DNA of 64,000 nucleotides from Salinibacterium sp. dk2585 (GTDB lineage: Bacteria; Actinomycetota; Actinomycetes; Actinomycetales; Microbacteriaceae). The notes under the pieces were generated by a model that was not told the origin of the DNA, did not search any database, and worked only from the letters and a program-made list of their open reading frames with translations. Made by a program: the position numbers and the translations under genes. The DNA lies in contig NZ_CP042856.1 in assembly GCF_008001035.1 (NCBI RefSeq), forward strand, positions 310,001 to 374,000. The letters are read 5' to 3'. Positions 42,110 to 51,958 of the stretch are shown here, piece after piece (position 1 is the stretch's first letter; every line of letters begins with the position of its first letter).

Positions 42110-43024
42110 ATGCGCTACGCAAGCGTCGTCCACAATGGCCGTCTGACCGCCGTCTCGGTCACCGAGCACGGTTACCGTGACCTGTCCGCCCTACTCCATG
42201 ACTCGTCGGCGAGCGGCGACCCCATGCTCGACCTGCTGCGCGTGATCGCTGAGACGGAGCTCTCGCAGGAGGTCATCGAGGCCCAGCCGCTCATCCCGAG
42301 CGATGAAGTGACCGTCGCCCCGCTGCTCTCCCGCCCCGGCAAGATCGTCGCGGCCCCCGTGAACTATGAGGACCACCAAGAGGAGATGAAGCAGCTCGGC
42401 AACGTGTCTGCCCTCGGCTTCTTCCTCAAGTCCCCGACCTCGGTGGCGGCGCACGGAAGCACGGTGCGACTGCCCTACAGCGACCGTCGCTTCGACCAGG
42501 AGGGCGAACTCGCTCTTGTCATCGGCAAGCGCGGTCGCAACATCCCGCAGGAGAGCGTGGCGGAGCACATCGCGGGCTACACGTGCCTTCTCGACCTGAC
42601 GATGCGCGGCGGGGAGGACCGTTCCACCCGCAAGTCCTTCGACACCTTCACCCCGGTCGGGCCGCACCTCGTCACCCCCGACGAGGTCGGTGACCTCGAC
42701 CAGCTCACGATGACCTGCGCCGTCAACGGCACGGTGCGCCAGGACACCGACATCAAGGACCTCATCTGGGGAGTGCCCCAGTTCGTCAGCTACGTCTCGT
42801 CGGTGACGACGCTCGAGGTCGGCGACATCATCACGACGGGCACGCCCGCGGGCGTCGGCGTCATCCGCGACGGCGACACCATCGAGGTCTCGATCGACCG
42901 CATCGGCACCCTCGCGGTCACGGTCAGCGACGAGCACGCCGTGCCGTGCCCGACCCTTGGAGCGAACTCGGGCCCGCACGCGCCCGAGACGATCACACCG
43001 GTTCGGGAGCGCGCCCGCAGCTAG
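42110..43024 (+). CDS. Fumarylacetoacetate hydrolase-family protein
   Basis: 304 aa. C-terminal FAH domain from about residue 75: GKIVAAPVNYEDHQEEM, then DQEGELALVIGKRGRNI with the acidic metal ligands, and GDIITTGTPAGVG. Members act as fumarylpyruvate hydrolase, oxaloacetate decarboxylase or ketopentenoate-type enzymes. Next to a 3-hydroxybenzoate hydroxylase, cleavage of maleyl/fumarylpyruvate from gentisate is the best guess. GAGAGGAAC site before the ATG. Confidence 0.85.
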   Translation: MRYASVVHNGRLTAVSVTEHGYRDLSALLHDSSASGDPMLDLLRVIAETELSQEVIEAQPLIPSDEVTVAPLLSRPGKIVAAPVNYEDHQEEMKQLGNVSALGFFLKSPTSVAAHGSTVRLPYSDRRFDQEGELALVIGKRGRNIPQESVAEHIAGYTCLLDLTMRGGEDRSTRKSFDTFTPVGPHLVTPDEVGDLDQLTMTCAVNGTVRQDTDIKDLIWGVPQFVSYVSSVTTLEVGDIITTGTPAGVGVIRDGDTIEVSIDRIGTLAVTVSDEHAVPCPTLGANSGPHAPETITPVRERARS

Positions 43025-43093
43025 CGTGCCGTCCCTGCAGCAGCACCCCGCGGCGCTTCGCCGCCAACGATCAATGGAGATCAGGAGAACGAC

Positions 43094-44050
43094 ATGAAGG
43101 CATTCAAGATCGCATCGGTAGCGACGGTTGCAGCACTCGCCCTCGCGGGATGTGGCGGTTCCGCGGCACCCGACGAGGGCGCCAACGGGCTCACCCCCGT
43201 CTCGGTCGCCGCCATCCCTATCGCGGACACGGCAGCCCTGCACCTCGGGGTCGAGCAGGGCTTCTTCGAAGACGAGGGGCTGGATGTCACGGTCGAGAGC
43301 GTCATGGGCGGCGCGATCTCGGTGCCAGGCGTCGTCAGCGGCGACTTCGACTTCGCCTTCTCTAACGTCATCAGCATGTTCGTGGCGCAGGAGCAGGGTC
43401 TCGACCTCCAGTTCGTGACGAACGGTGCGACGAGCACCGGCGAGGTCGACGCCGACATCGCCGCGATCGTCGTGCTCGACGACGCACCGTACAAGTCCGC
43501 GGCGGACCTCGATGGCCTGACGGTCTCCTCGAACCTGCTCTCCAACATCGGCGACACCACCATCCGGCACGCGGTCGACGCGGCTGGTGGCGACGGGGCT
43601 TCACTCAACTTCATCGAGGTTCCAGTGCAGGAGGCGATGGCCGCGCTCGAGAACAAGCAGATCCAGGCGGCGCTCGTCGTTGAGCCCTTCCTGACGCAGG
43701 CGCTGCAGACGGGCGGCCGCGCACTCGACTGGAACTATGTCGCGGTGCATCCGGAAATGGATGTCTCGGGCTACATGACGAGCGGACGGCTCGTCAAGGA
43801 GAACCCAGAGCTGGTCGAGAAGTTCGCGGCCGCGATGGCGAAGTCCCTCGAGTTCTCGCAGGAGAACCCTGACGAGGTGCACCGCATCATCACGACCTAC
43901 ACGCAGATCACTCCGGAGCTTGCCGCCGACATCGTGCTGCCGCGGTTCAAGCCGGACTTCAACCGCGAAGCCATGGAGATCCTCGGCAAGGCGGCCGCCA
44001 AGTACGGGATCCTCAAGGCCGAGCCGGACCTCGACACGCTGCTTCCCTAG
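43094..44050 (+). CDS. Orphan SsuA/NMT1-like ABC substrate-binding lipoprotein
   Basis: 318 aa. Signal peptide ends in lipobox LAGC (Cys about 19). Mature part: VSVAAIPIADTAALHLGVEQGFFEDEGLDVTVESVMGG and VVSGDFDFAFSNV, typical of the sulfonate/thiamine-precursor/aromatic acid binding family. No permease or ATPase is adjacent. A GCGGCG-CTT-CGCCGC hairpin at 43050-43064 lies between it and the hydrolase. It probably captures the aromatic acid fed to this operon (inference), using membrane parts encoded elsewhere. Confidence 0.87.
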   Translation: MKAFKIASVATVAALALAGCGGSAAPDEGANGLTPVSVAAIPIADTAALHLGVEQGFFEDEGLDVTVESVMGGAISVPGVVSGDFDFAFSNVISMFVAQEQGLDLQFVTNGATSTGEVDADIAAIVVLDDAPYKSAADLDGLTVSSNLLSNIGDTTIRHAVDAAGGDGASLNFIEVPVQEAMAALENKQIQAALVVEPFLTQALQTGGRALDWNYVAVHPEMDVSGYMTSGRLVKENPELVEKFAAAMAKSLEFSQENPDEVHRIITTYTQITPELAADIVLPRFKPDFNREAMEILGKAAAKYGILKAEPDLDTLLP

Positions 44051-44134
44051 CCGGCGGGTCGAGCAGGCCCGTCGGGGCCATGCCTCCACCGCCCAGACCA
44101 CAACCGTCCCCGTCAGACCAGCCAGGAGCATCCC

Positions 44135-45373
44135 ATGTCACATTCGTCTGCTTCACCCCTCAGCGGGGTGCGGGTCCTCGAACTCGGCAACTACATCGCT
44201 GCCCCCACGGCCGGCCGGATGCTTGCCGACTTCGGTGCAGAGGTCATCAAGGTGGAGCGTCCCGGCACGGGGGATGAGCTTCGCCGTTGGCGCCTGTACT
44301 CGGGTGACACGTCGATGCTTTACCGCACAATCAACCGCAACAAGAAGTCGCTCGTGCTGGACCTGGGCTCGCCCGAGGGGCGGGCGGCCGTCGTCGAACT
44401 CGTCAAGCACTGCGATGTGCTGATCGAGAACTTCCGGCCGGGCACGCTCGAGAAGTGGAGTATCGGGCCCGAGGTGCTCAAGGAGGCCAACCCGGAGCTG
44501 ATCATCTCCCGCATCTCCGCCTTCGGGCAGACGGGGCCGCTCTCATCCCGACCGGGGTTCGCGGCGGTCGCGGAGGGCTACGGGGGCCTGCGCAACCTCA
44601 TCGGTGAGGCCGACCGGCCGCCAGCCCGCGTCGGCGTCTCGATCGGCGACTCCATCGCGGGGCTCTATGCGGCGCTTGGTGTTGCCATGATGCTCTTCGA
44701 CCGCGAGCGGGGCCGCGAGCGGGCGGGGTCGTCGTCTGCCCCGGTCATCGACGTGGCGCTCAACGAGGTGATCCTCTCGATGATGGAGTCGCTCGTGCCC
44801 GACTACGAGGCCTTCGGCGTGCTGCGCCAGCGCACGGGGGGCCGGGTCGAGGGCATCGCCCCCTCCAACGCGTACCTCTGCGCCGACTCCTCGAGCGTCA
44901 TCATCGCTGGCAATGGGGACTCGATCTTCCTCCGCCTGATGGAGGTCATCGGGCGTCCCGACCTCGCGGCAGACCCGCAGCTGTCAGAGAACGCCGGCCG
45001 CTGGGAGCGACGCGACGACCTGGATGCCGCGATCGAGGGGTGGACCTCGGCGCACAGCTCCGAACACGTGCTTGCGGCGCTCGCCGAGGCGGGTGTGCCG
45101 GCGGGCCCCATCTACTCGGCCGCCGACATCACGAAGGACGAGCAGTACCGCGCTCGCAACATGATCCAGAAGTTCTCAGTGTCGACCGGCAGCGAGGTGA
45201 TCGACGACGTCGGATTCACGGGAATCGTTCCGGTGCTCGGTGACGTGTCGGCGTCGATCCGCACACTCGGCCCGGAGCTCGGTGAGCACACGGACGAGAT
45301 CCTCGGCGGCATGCTGGGCATGTCGAGCGACGAGATCTCGGCCGTCACAGGCGGGGCGAGGGCGGCCGAGTGA
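44135..45373 (+). CDS. CaiB/BaiF family III CoA-transferase (copy 3)
   Basis: 412 aa: NYIAAPTAGRMLADFGAEVIKVERPGTGDE, IENFRPGTLEKWSI and PARVGVSIGDSIAGLYAAL with the catalytic Asp at D172. It is nearer in wording to the general formyl-/succinyl-CoA type than to the cassette copies at 16696 and 54334. AGCCAGGAGC precedes the start. It begins the block leading through a tandem MarR gene to the LeuCD-like genes, so it may activate the acid handled by those enzymes. Confidence 0.87.
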   Translation: MSHSSASPLSGVRVLELGNYIAAPTAGRMLADFGAEVIKVERPGTGDELRRWRLYSGDTSMLYRTINRNKKSLVLDLGSPEGRAAVVELVKHCDVLIENFRPGTLEKWSIGPEVLKEANPELIISRISAFGQTGPLSSRPGFAAVAEGYGGLRNLIGEADRPPARVGVSIGDSIAGLYAALGVAMMLFDRERGRERAGSSSAPVIDVALNEVILSMMESLVPDYEAFGVLRQRTGGRVEGIAPSNAYLCADSSSVIIAGNGDSIFLRLMEVIGRPDLAADPQLSENAGRWERRDDLDAAIEGWTSAHSSEHVLAALAEAGVPAGPIYSAADITKDEQYRARNMIQKFSVSTGSEVIDDVGFTGIVPVLGDVSASIRTLGPELGEHTDEILGGMLGMSSDEISAVTGGARAAE

Positions 45374-45397
45374 GGATGAGTGCGGCGGGGGAGCATC

Positions 45398-46315
45398 ATG
45401 GCTGACACGGCGTGGATGTCGGGTGGATTCCTGCTGCGCCGTGCGCAGCGGGTGCACACCTCGCTGTGGAACGACCTGTTCGGCAACGAGCTGACGGGCC
45501 CCCAGTACTCCACCCTCATCGCGATCGCGCGCTGGCCCGGGTCAGACCAGCAGACCCTCGGCGAGCTGACCGGCCACGATAAGGCCACGATGGGCGGGAT
45601 CATCGAGCGGCTCGAGACGCGGGCACTGGTGGAGCGCACGCCGGATCCCGGCAACCTTCGCCGCTACCGACTTGACCTCAACGAGCACGGTCGCGCCTCG
45701 ATGGCCGCGTTCGCGGAGCGTGCGACCGCCGTGCATGACGCCCTCCTGGACCTGCTGCCGGAGGGCAGCGGCGCGGAGTTCGTCGGTCTCGTCTTCGCGG
45801 TGGCGTATGCGGGCGGCGCTCCGCAGGAGCCGCGCGTCGACGACCCGGGTTTTCCCGTCATGAGCATGTCGACCTCGATCGGCCACCTGCTGCGGCGCGC
45901 CCACCAGAACCACGCCGCCCGGTGGAACGAGATCTTCGCGGGCGAGATCACCACCGCCCAGTACTCGGTGCTCGCGGCGTGCTCCGCGCTCGAGGTGCCC
46001 GATCTCTTCGCGGTCGCAGAGCTCGCTGGGCTCGACCTGTCATCCGCGGGCGCCGTCATCACCCGCATGGAGAAGGACGGATGGCTCGTCAAGGTGACCG
46101 ATGAGCAAGACAAACGCCGCCGGCTTATCCACCTCACGCCCGTCGCGCGTATCGCGGCGCGATGGAGCGTGCACGGGGTGGAGCAAGTGGAAGAGAAGCT
46201 GTTGGGCGTGTTGGGCGAGGCCGAGCGCGAGCGCTTGGCGTTCCTTGCGCGTCAGCTGATTGACGCGCATGACGCGGGGCGCAGGGGCCCCCGGCGACCG
46301 CGCGGCACCGAGTGA
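45398..46315 (+). CDS. Tandem MarR-domain transcriptional regulator
   Basis: 305 aa containing two complete MarR winged helix units: about residues 5-145 ([11 protein letters not shown]...[42 protein letters not shown]) and about 155-290 ([11 protein letters not shown]...[43 protein letters not shown]). MarR proteins are normally about 150-aa homodimers, so this is a covalent pseudo-dimer. The halves differ in sequence, which would favour an asymmetric operator or two ligand pockets. GGGGGAG site before 45398. It lies inside the operon it may regulate. Confidence 0.87.
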   Translation: MADTAWMSGGFLLRRAQRVHTSLWNDLFGNELTGPQYSTLIAIARWPGSDQQTLGELTGHDKATMGGIIERLETRALVERTPDPGNLRRYRLDLNEHGRASMAAFAERATAVHDALLDLLPEGSGAEFVGLVFAVAYAGGAPQEPRVDDPGFPVMSMSTSIGHLLRRAHQNHAARWNEIFAGEITTAQYSVLAACSALEVPDLFAVAELAGLDLSSAGAVITRMEKDGWLVKVTDEQDKRRRLIHLTPVARIAARWSVHGVEQVEEKLLGVLGEAERERLAFLARQLIDAHDAGRRGPRRPRGTE

Positions 46316-46326
46316 AAGGGCACATC

Positions 46327-47790
46327 ATGAGCGCAGAAGAGAAGTCTCGGACTCTCGCCGAGAAGATCTGGGAGTCCCGCCTCGTGCGGCGGGGAGAGGG
46401 CGAGGGCTCGAGCCGCGAGCCAGATCACATCTACATCGACCTGCACCTCGTGCACGAGGTCACCTCGCCCCAGGCATTCGACGGTCTTCGACTCGCGGGG
46501 CGCACCGTGCGGCGGCCTGACCTGACGATCGCCACGGAAGACCACAACACCCCGACGGTCGACATCGACAAGCCCATCGCAGACCTCACGAGCCGCCTGC
46601 AGATCGAGGCGCTCCGCAAGAACTGTGCTGAGTTCGGCATCCCGTTGCACTCACTCGGTGAGCTGAACCAGGGCATCGTGCACGTGGTCGGGCCGCAGCT
46701 GGGCCTGACCCAGCCGGGTCTCACGGTCGTCTGCGGCGACTCGCACACCGCGACGCACGGTGCCTTCGGCGCCCTCGCCTTCGGCATTGGGTCCTCCGAG
46801 GTCGAGCACGTGCTCGCGACACAGACGTTGCCGCTCAAGCCCTTCAAAACGATGGCGATCGTCGTCGACGGCGAGTTGAAGCCCGGAGTTTCATCGAAGG
46901 ACATCATCCTCGCGATCATCGCGAAGATCGGCACAGGCGGTGGGCAGGGCTACATCTTCGAGTACCGCGGCTCCGCGATCGAGGCGCTGTCGATGGATGC
47001 ACGCATGACGATCTGCAACATGTCGATCGAGGCGGGCGCGCGGGCGGGCCTGATCGCTCCCGACGACACGACCTTCGAGTATCTGAAAGGCCGGCCGAAT
47101 GCGCCGAGCGGGGCCGATTGGGATGCGGCGGTTGCGGAGTGGCGGCAGCTGCGCACCGACGATGGTGCCGTGTACGACGCCGAGGTGCACATCGACGTGA
47201 ACGAGCTCGAGCCCTTCGTGACGTGGGGGACCAACCCTGGACAGGGCGTACCGCTCTCGGGTGCCGTGCCCTCGCCCGAGGACTTCAGCAATGAGAGCGA
47301 ACGCCAGGCGTGCATCCAGTCGCTCGAGTACATGGGCCTCACGCCGGGCACTCGGCTCAAGGAAGTCGACATCGACACGGTCTTCCTCGGCTCCTGCACG
47401 AACGGGCGTCTCGAGGACCTTCGGGCGGCGGCCGCCGTCGTGCAGGGGCACACGATCGCCCCCGGGGTTCGCATGATGGTGGTCCCGGGCTCGATGCGGG
47501 TGCGTCAGGAGGCCGAGGCAGAGGGACTCGACCGGGTGTTCCTCGACTTCGGCGCCGAATGGCGTTACTCGGGCTGCTCCATGTGCCTCGGCATGAATCC
47601 CGACAAGCTCGCGCCGGGCGAGCGCTGCGCATCCACGTCCAATCGCAACTTCGAGGGTCGGCAGGGAGCGGGTGGGCGCACCCACCTCGTCTCGCCCGTC
47701 GTCGCAGCGGCGACCGCAGTGCGGGGCACGCTGAGCTCGCCCGCAGACATCATCGCGCCGGCCCCAGTCGGCGCCCGCGCAGGAGAGTGA
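46327..47790 (+). CDS. LeuC-like aconitase-family hydro-lyase, large subunit
   Basis: 487 aa. The [4Fe-4S] ligands are visible ([13 protein letters not shown], then [12 protein letters not shown]), as are [28 protein letters not shown] and ATEDHNTP. By homology it is the large subunit of isopropylmalate isomerase, but the setting with CoA-transferases and MmgE/PrpD, far from leucine genes, suggests a catabolic relative such as a methyl- or dimethylmaleate or citraconate hydratase (inference). ATG at 46327, 11 bp after the regulator. The small subunit follows. Confidence 0.87.
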   Translation: MSAEEKSRTLAEKIWESRLVRRGEGEGSSREPDHIYIDLHLVHEVTSPQAFDGLRLAGRTVRRPDLTIATEDHNTPTVDIDKPIADLTSRLQIEALRKNCAEFGIPLHSLGELNQGIVHVVGPQLGLTQPGLTVVCGDSHTATHGAFGALAFGIGSSEVEHVLATQTLPLKPFKTMAIVVDGELKPGVSSKDIILAIIAKIGTGGGQGYIFEYRGSAIEALSMDARMTICNMSIEAGARAGLIAPDDTTFEYLKGRPNAPSGADWDAAVAEWRQLRTDDGAVYDAEVHIDVNELEPFVTWGTNPGQGVPLSGAVPSPEDFSNESERQACIQSLEYMGLTPGTRLKEVDIDTVFLGSCTNGRLEDLRAAAAVVQGHTIAPGVRMMVVPGSMRVRQEAEAEGLDRVFLDFGAEWRYSGCSMCLGMNPDKLAPGERCASTSNRNFEGRQGAGGRTHLVSPVVAAATAVRGTLSSPADIIAPAPVGARAGE

Positions 47791-47799
47791 GGATCCACC

Positions 47800-48393
47800 A
47801 TGGAGAAGATCACGAGCCACACGGGCATTGGCGTTCCCCTGCGGCGCAGCAACGTCGACACCGACCAGATCATCCCGGGCGAGTTCTGCAAGCGGATCAC
47901 CCGCACGGGATTCGATGACGCGCTCTTCGCCGCCTGGCGCAAGGACGAATCGTTCATCCTGAACCAGCCCCCGTACTCGCAGGGTTCGGTGCTGGTCGCA
48001 GGCGTCGACTTCGGCACCGGATCCTCCCGGGAACACGCAGTGTGGGCGCTCAAGGATTACGGCTTCCGCGCCGTCGTCTCGTCACGCTTCGCCGACATCT
48101 TCCGCGGCAACGCCGGCAACCAAGGCCTCGTGACGGCGCAGGTCGAACAGGCCGAGGTAGAGCGGATCTGGGAACAACTCGAGGTGCAGCCGGGGCTGGC
48201 CGTCACGGTCGACCTCGTGCAGCGACACGTCACCTGCGGCTCCGTGAGCGCACCCTTCGTGATCGACGAGTACACGCGCTGGCGCCTTCTGGAGGGACTC
48301 GACGACATCGGACTCACCCTCCGTCACGAGGACGCCATCGGGGAATTCGAATCGCGCCGCCCGCGCCGCCTTCCCACGACGATCGCCAGATAG
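47800..48393 (+). CDS. LeuD-like aconitase-family hydro-lyase, small subunit
   Basis: 197 aa swivel subunit of the preceding enzyme. [21 protein letters not shown] and [24 protein letters not shown] are the substrate-loop and phosphate/carboxylate-binding landmarks of LeuD. Together with the large subunit it should add or remove water across a 2-substituted malate/maleate. The C-terminal [14 protein letters not shown] tail is basic. 9 bp downstream of the large-subunit gene. Confidence 0.88.
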   Translation: MEKITSHTGIGVPLRRSNVDTDQIIPGEFCKRITRTGFDDALFAAWRKDESFILNQPPYSQGSVLVAGVDFGTGSSREHAVWALKDYGFRAVVSSRFADIFRGNAGNQGLVTAQVEQAEVERIWEQLEVQPGLAVTVDLVQRHVTCGSVSAPFVIDEYTRWRLLEGLDDIGLTLRHEDAIGEFESRRPRRLPTTIAR

Positions 48394-48404
48394 GAACCAG
48401 CACC

Positions 48405-49769
48405 ATGACCGATCACGCGGCCGAACGGGGCCTGACCCTACGCCTCGCGGAGCTCGCTGTCGCGCTGCCTGTGGGGGAACGCCTGCACGCGGACGTGATC
48501 GCGCAGGCGTGGGCCGACACGATTGCCGTGTCGGCGGCCGCCGTCGGGCAGCAGGGGCTCCGCGACATCCGCTCTGCCGTGCTCGGCCAGCATGCGTCAT
48601 CGCTCTGGTTGGCGACCGGGCCGCAGCGGGCCGACGACGCCGCCCTCCTGAATGGCACGGCGGCGCACTTCCTCGACTTCGACGACGTCTCGCCCTCGAT
48701 GCCGCTGCACCCCAGCGCGGTGCTCGTCCCAGCGCTCATGGCGGCCGAGTCACACGGCGAGTTGCGCTTCGACCGCTTCGCGGAGGCCTTCAACGTTGGG
48801 TCCGCGATGTTCCGCTACATCGCGGAGGCGCTGCCGAGCGAGGAGCACTACGGGCGCGGTTGGCACTCGACGGCGACCGTCGGTCGTGTGGCGGCGGTGG
48901 CCGCCATCGCCCGCTACCGGCGGTTGTCGGCCGAGGTGACGGCGAATGCGCTCGGCATGGCCTCGTCGATGGCGTCCGGTTCGCGCGTGAACTTCGGCAC
49001 CATGACCAAGCCGCTGCACGCCGGCCTGGCTGCCCGCGACGCCCTGCACGCGGTCGAATGGTCGGAGGCTGGCGTGACGGCCTCGACAACGGAACTGGAA
49101 TCGAAGGGCGGGTTCTTCAGCCGCTTCGGCACCGCGGATGCCGCGGGGCTCGCCGAGACGGTCGAGGCGCGTTTCACCCACTGGGTCGAGGAGTGGCCGA
49201 GCGACTGGGGGCTCAAGCGCTATCCGTCCTGCTACGGCACGCACCGCCCGATTGACGCGGCGCTCGAACTGCGCGCGCTCGTGCCCGCCGAGCAGGTGGC
49301 CCGCGTCGAGGTTGAGATCTACCGCGGCGGCAGCGCGCCGCTCACCCCGCGCCCGCCCGAGGCTGGCACCGAGGCGAAGTTCAGCCTCGAATACTGCACC
49401 GCGCTCGCGTGGTTGCGGGGGAACGTGGCCCTCCTTGACTTCGCGGATGCGCACTTCGCCGCGGACCGTGCCGAGGTTGCTGCGCTGGCCTCGCGCATCT
49501 CGCTGCGCGAGGTCGACGGTGAGGGGGAGTTCGCGCACGTCACGGTGTTCGCCGCCGACGGTGGCTCGCACCACCGCACGGTGACCCTCACGAAGGGTTC
49601 CGGAGGCAACCCCATGGGGCCCAGCGAGTTACAGGCGAAACTCCGCTCGTGCCTCGAGTTCGCGGGTGTAGCGGGTGGCGAGAGGCTGCTCGCGGGGGCC
49701 GACGGGTACTCGCCCGAGCAAGACCTCATCCAGATCGCCGCCGAACTTCGTCTCGAAACCGGGTCTTGA
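48405..49769 (+). CDS. MmgE/PrpD family protein (copy 3)
   Basis: 454 aa. LLNGTAAHFLDFDDVSPSMPLHPSAVLVPALMA, YGRGWHSTATVGRVAAVAAI and NFGTMTKPLHAGLAARDA match the 14160 protein segment by segment, so the two are paralogues. Predicted dehydratase or decarboxylase of a branched di/tricarboxylic acid, directly beside the LeuCD-like pair, a combination reminiscent of citrate/methylcitrate chemistry. AGGAACC site before 48405; 2 bp separate its stop from the next ATG. Confidence 0.85.
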   Translation: MTDHAAERGLTLRLAELAVALPVGERLHADVIAQAWADTIAVSAAAVGQQGLRDIRSAVLGQHASSLWLATGPQRADDAALLNGTAAHFLDFDDVSPSMPLHPSAVLVPALMAAESHGELRFDRFAEAFNVGSAMFRYIAEALPSEEHYGRGWHSTATVGRVAAVAAIARYRRLSAEVTANALGMASSMASGSRVNFGTMTKPLHAGLAARDALHAVEWSEAGVTASTTELESKGGFFSRFGTADAAGLAETVEARFTHWVEEWPSDWGLKRYPSCYGTHRPIDAALELRALVPAEQVARVEVEIYRGGSAPLTPRPPEAGTEAKFSLEYCTALAWLRGNVALLDFADAHFAADRAEVAALASRISLREVDGEGEFAHVTVFAADGGSHHRTVTLTKGSGGNPMGPSELQAKLRSCLEFAGVAGGERLLAGADGYSPEQDLIQIAAELRLETGS

Positions 49770-49771
49770 TC

Positions 49772-51886
49772 ATGTCCATCACGAATCCCCCCACGCGCCC
49801 CTCAGGCCTTGACGCCCTCTTCGCTCCTCGCAGCGTGGCGGTCATCGGTGCGTCGGCATCGCCCGAGAAGCCCAGCCACATGCCGCTGCGCAATCTGCTG
49901 CGCAACGGCTTTGCGGGCGAGGTGTTCCCCGTCAACCCCTCCGCCGAGTCGGTGCTTGGGGTTCCGGCGTACGCCTCGATCACGGATGTCCCGGCTCCCG
50001 TCGACCTTGCCTACATCGTCATCCCGGCCGAGTTCGTGCTCGACGAGCTCGAGCGCTGCGCTGCTGCCGGCATCCCGTGCGCGGTCGTTGCCGTGAGTGG
50101 CTTTGCCGAGACAGACAGCGCGGATGGCCGCAGTCGCCAGCAGCGCATCGCCGAGATTGCGGCGAGTTCCGGCATGCGCATCCTCGGCCCCAACACCAAC
50201 GGGCTCTACAGCACGCCCGCCTCGATGTCGCTCGGCTACAACTCGGCGCACGAGCGCACGTTCACGCGAGGCAGGCTGGCGATCATCTCCCACAGCGGCG
50301 CCCTCTTCAGCGCCGTCGCTGGCCAGCTTGAGCAGCGCGAGGTCGGCCTCGACACCTTCGTCTCTGTGGGCAATGAGGCGGATGTCACGATGCTCGACCT
50401 CGTGGAATACTGCGTGCACCAGGGCGAGAGTTCCGTCATCGCGATGATCATGGAGTCGGTGCGGGACGGTCACCGCCTCCGGGGCCTCGCCGATGATGCC
50501 CGCGCCCGCGGCAAGACCCTGGTCGCATTGAAGCTCGGACGCTCCGTTGCCGGGGCGCGGGCGACGGTCGCCCACTCCAGTCGGCTCGCGGGGTCGTCGG
50601 CCGCATATGAGGCCTGGCTCGAGGACGCCGGTGTGCCGCTGCTCGACAGTCTCGAGAGCATTGCCGGCCTGGCCTCGATCGCGGAGCACAGCCCCGCAGC
50701 AGTCCGGCGCGGTGGTCTCGGTGTGGTCACCTATTCCGGCGGCGGCAGCGCACTCGTGGTCGACAGGGCAAGTGAGCTGTCACTGCCCGTCGCTGAGCTC
50801 GGGGCTGAGACCCTCGCGGCCCTCGCGGCGCGGCTCACCCGGCCCGCGCCGCTGATGAATCCGCTCGACATGGGGGCGGGCATCCCACTCGCCGAAAGCT
50901 ACGAGGCGCTGTCGGCGGTCGCGAATGACCCTGGCGTCGGGGCGATGGTGGTCTTCCTGCATGGCATGCAGACGCCGGCCGTCAATCTCATGATCGCCCG
51001 AGCGATCGCGAAGTCCCAGCGAGACACGGGCGTACTGCACGTCGTGATTGCTCCCGGCGGGGTGAGCTGCGAGGAGCACGACATCCTGAGCGATGCCGGC
51101 ATTGAGGTCTTCACCAATACGGCCCTGTGCCTCTCGTCGCTCAAGCCGCTCGTGCAGGTGGCAACGTATGAGGTCACCACCGAGCGCGCGGTGCAAGCCG
51201 AGACGGAGACCCTGCCCGAAGGGGTCCTCGACGAACGAAGGAGCCTGGAGCTCCTGGCGCGTTGGGGCATCCCCGCGGTCGTGCCAAGACTCGTGCGCAG
51301 CGCGATCGACGCGCACGCCGTCGCGGATGCCATGGGCTATCCCGTCGTCATGAAGGGACTCGTCGACGGTGTCGCGCACAAGGCCGAGGCGGGCCTCGTG
51401 CGGCTCGGCCTCGAGAGCCCATCCGACGTGGTCACGAACTTCACCTCGCTTGAGGCGGTGATCGCGCAACTCTCGCCCAGTGGCGGCGACATCATCATCG
51501 AACGCCAGGCGACCGGTGAATTCGAGGCCTTCGTTGGCAGCAGCCGGCAGCCAGGCATCGGGCACGTGCTCGTGGCGGGACTCGGTGGCGTCTACACGGA
51601 GGCGATCGCGCAGGTCGTGCTCTGGTCGGTGCCCGTCGCGCGCGACCGGATCCGGCACAAGCTGCTCGACTCGCCCCTCGGTCGCATGCTGGGGCGGCTT
51701 GAGAGCGAGAACCCAGGGGTCACGGAGCAGTTCATCGATGTCGTCGATCGCGTGCAGGACATGCTCTTGGCCCATCGTGACTCGGTTGATGCGATCGACC
51801 TCAACCCCATTCTGATCACCACGGAGGGGCCCATCGCCGTCGATGCGCTTCTCGTCGCAAGCCGGCCAGGCGGGACTCCGCCGTGA
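49772..51886 (+). CDS. ADP-forming acyl-CoA synthetase, fused alpha-beta
   Basis: 704-aa fused NDP-forming acyl-CoA synthetase. Order: CoA-binding Rossmann domain (FAPRSVAVIGASASPEKPS), succinyl-CoA-ligase-like domains (ILGPNTNGLY, IISHSGALFSA, phosphohistidine H268 in VAHSSRLAGSSAAYEAW) and a C-terminal ATP-grasp domain (AVADAMGYPVVMKGLVDGVAHKAEAGLVRLGL). It activates an organic acid with ATP and CoA, or runs backwards to make ATP from the thioester. No acetyltransferase domain is seen, so it is not a Pat-type protein acetylase. It begins 2 bp after the MmgE/PrpD stop. Confidence 0.87.
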   Translation: MSITNPPTRPSGLDALFAPRSVAVIGASASPEKPSHMPLRNLLRNGFAGEVFPVNPSAESVLGVPAYASITDVPAPVDLAYIVIPAEFVLDELERCAAAGIPCAVVAVSGFAETDSADGRSRQQRIAEIAASSGMRILGPNTNGLYSTPASMSLGYNSAHERTFTRGRLAIISHSGALFSAVAGQLEQREVGLDTFVSVGNEADVTMLDLVEYCVHQGESSVIAMIMESVRDGHRLRGLADDARARGKTLVALKLGRSVAGARATVAHSSRLAGSSAAYEAWLEDAGVPLLDSLESIAGLASIAEHSPAAVRRGGLGVVTYSGGGSALVVDRASELSLPVAELGAETLAALAARLTRPAPLMNPLDMGAGIPLAESYEALSAVANDPGVGAMVVFLHGMQTPAVNLMIARAIAKSQRDTGVLHVVIAPGGVSCEEHDILSDAGIEVFTNTALCLSSLKPLVQVATYEVTTERAVQAETETLPEGVLDERRSLELLARWGIPAVVPRLVRSAIDAHAVADAMGYPVVMKGLVDGVAHKAEAGLVRLGLESPSDVVTNFTSLEAVIAQLSPSGGDIIIERQATGEFEAFVGSSRQPGIGHVLVAGLGGVYTEAIAQVVLWSVPVARDRIRHKLLDSPLGRMLGRLESENPGVTEQFIDVVDRVQDMLLAHRDSVDAIDLNPILITTEGPIAVDALLVASRPGGTPP

Positions 51887-51917
51887 CCAGCCGCCCGTCG
51901 CGACACCACCCCTCGCC

Positions 51918-51932
51918 GCGAACCGCGTTCGC
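51918..51932. promoter_or_regulatory. Inverted repeat GCGAAC-CGC-GTTCGC before second acyl-CoA dehydrogenase
   Basis: Perfect 6-bp arms with a 3-base spacer, ending 26 bp before the start at 51959. It shares the GCGAAC...GTTCGC arms with the repeat at 12918-12934 before the paralogous gene, although the spacer differs (3 against 5 bases between these arms). Confidence 0.4.
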
Positions 51933-51958
51933 CGGCGCCAATTGATAGAGGAGTACCC

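Noticed and set aside
46327-48393. Biosynthetic leuCD for leucine
   Set aside because: The subunits are clearly of this family, but no leuA or leuB is present and the neighbours are CoA-transferase, MmgE/PrpD and acyl-CoA synthetase genes, so a catabolic hydro-lyase is preferred; no gene symbol was given.
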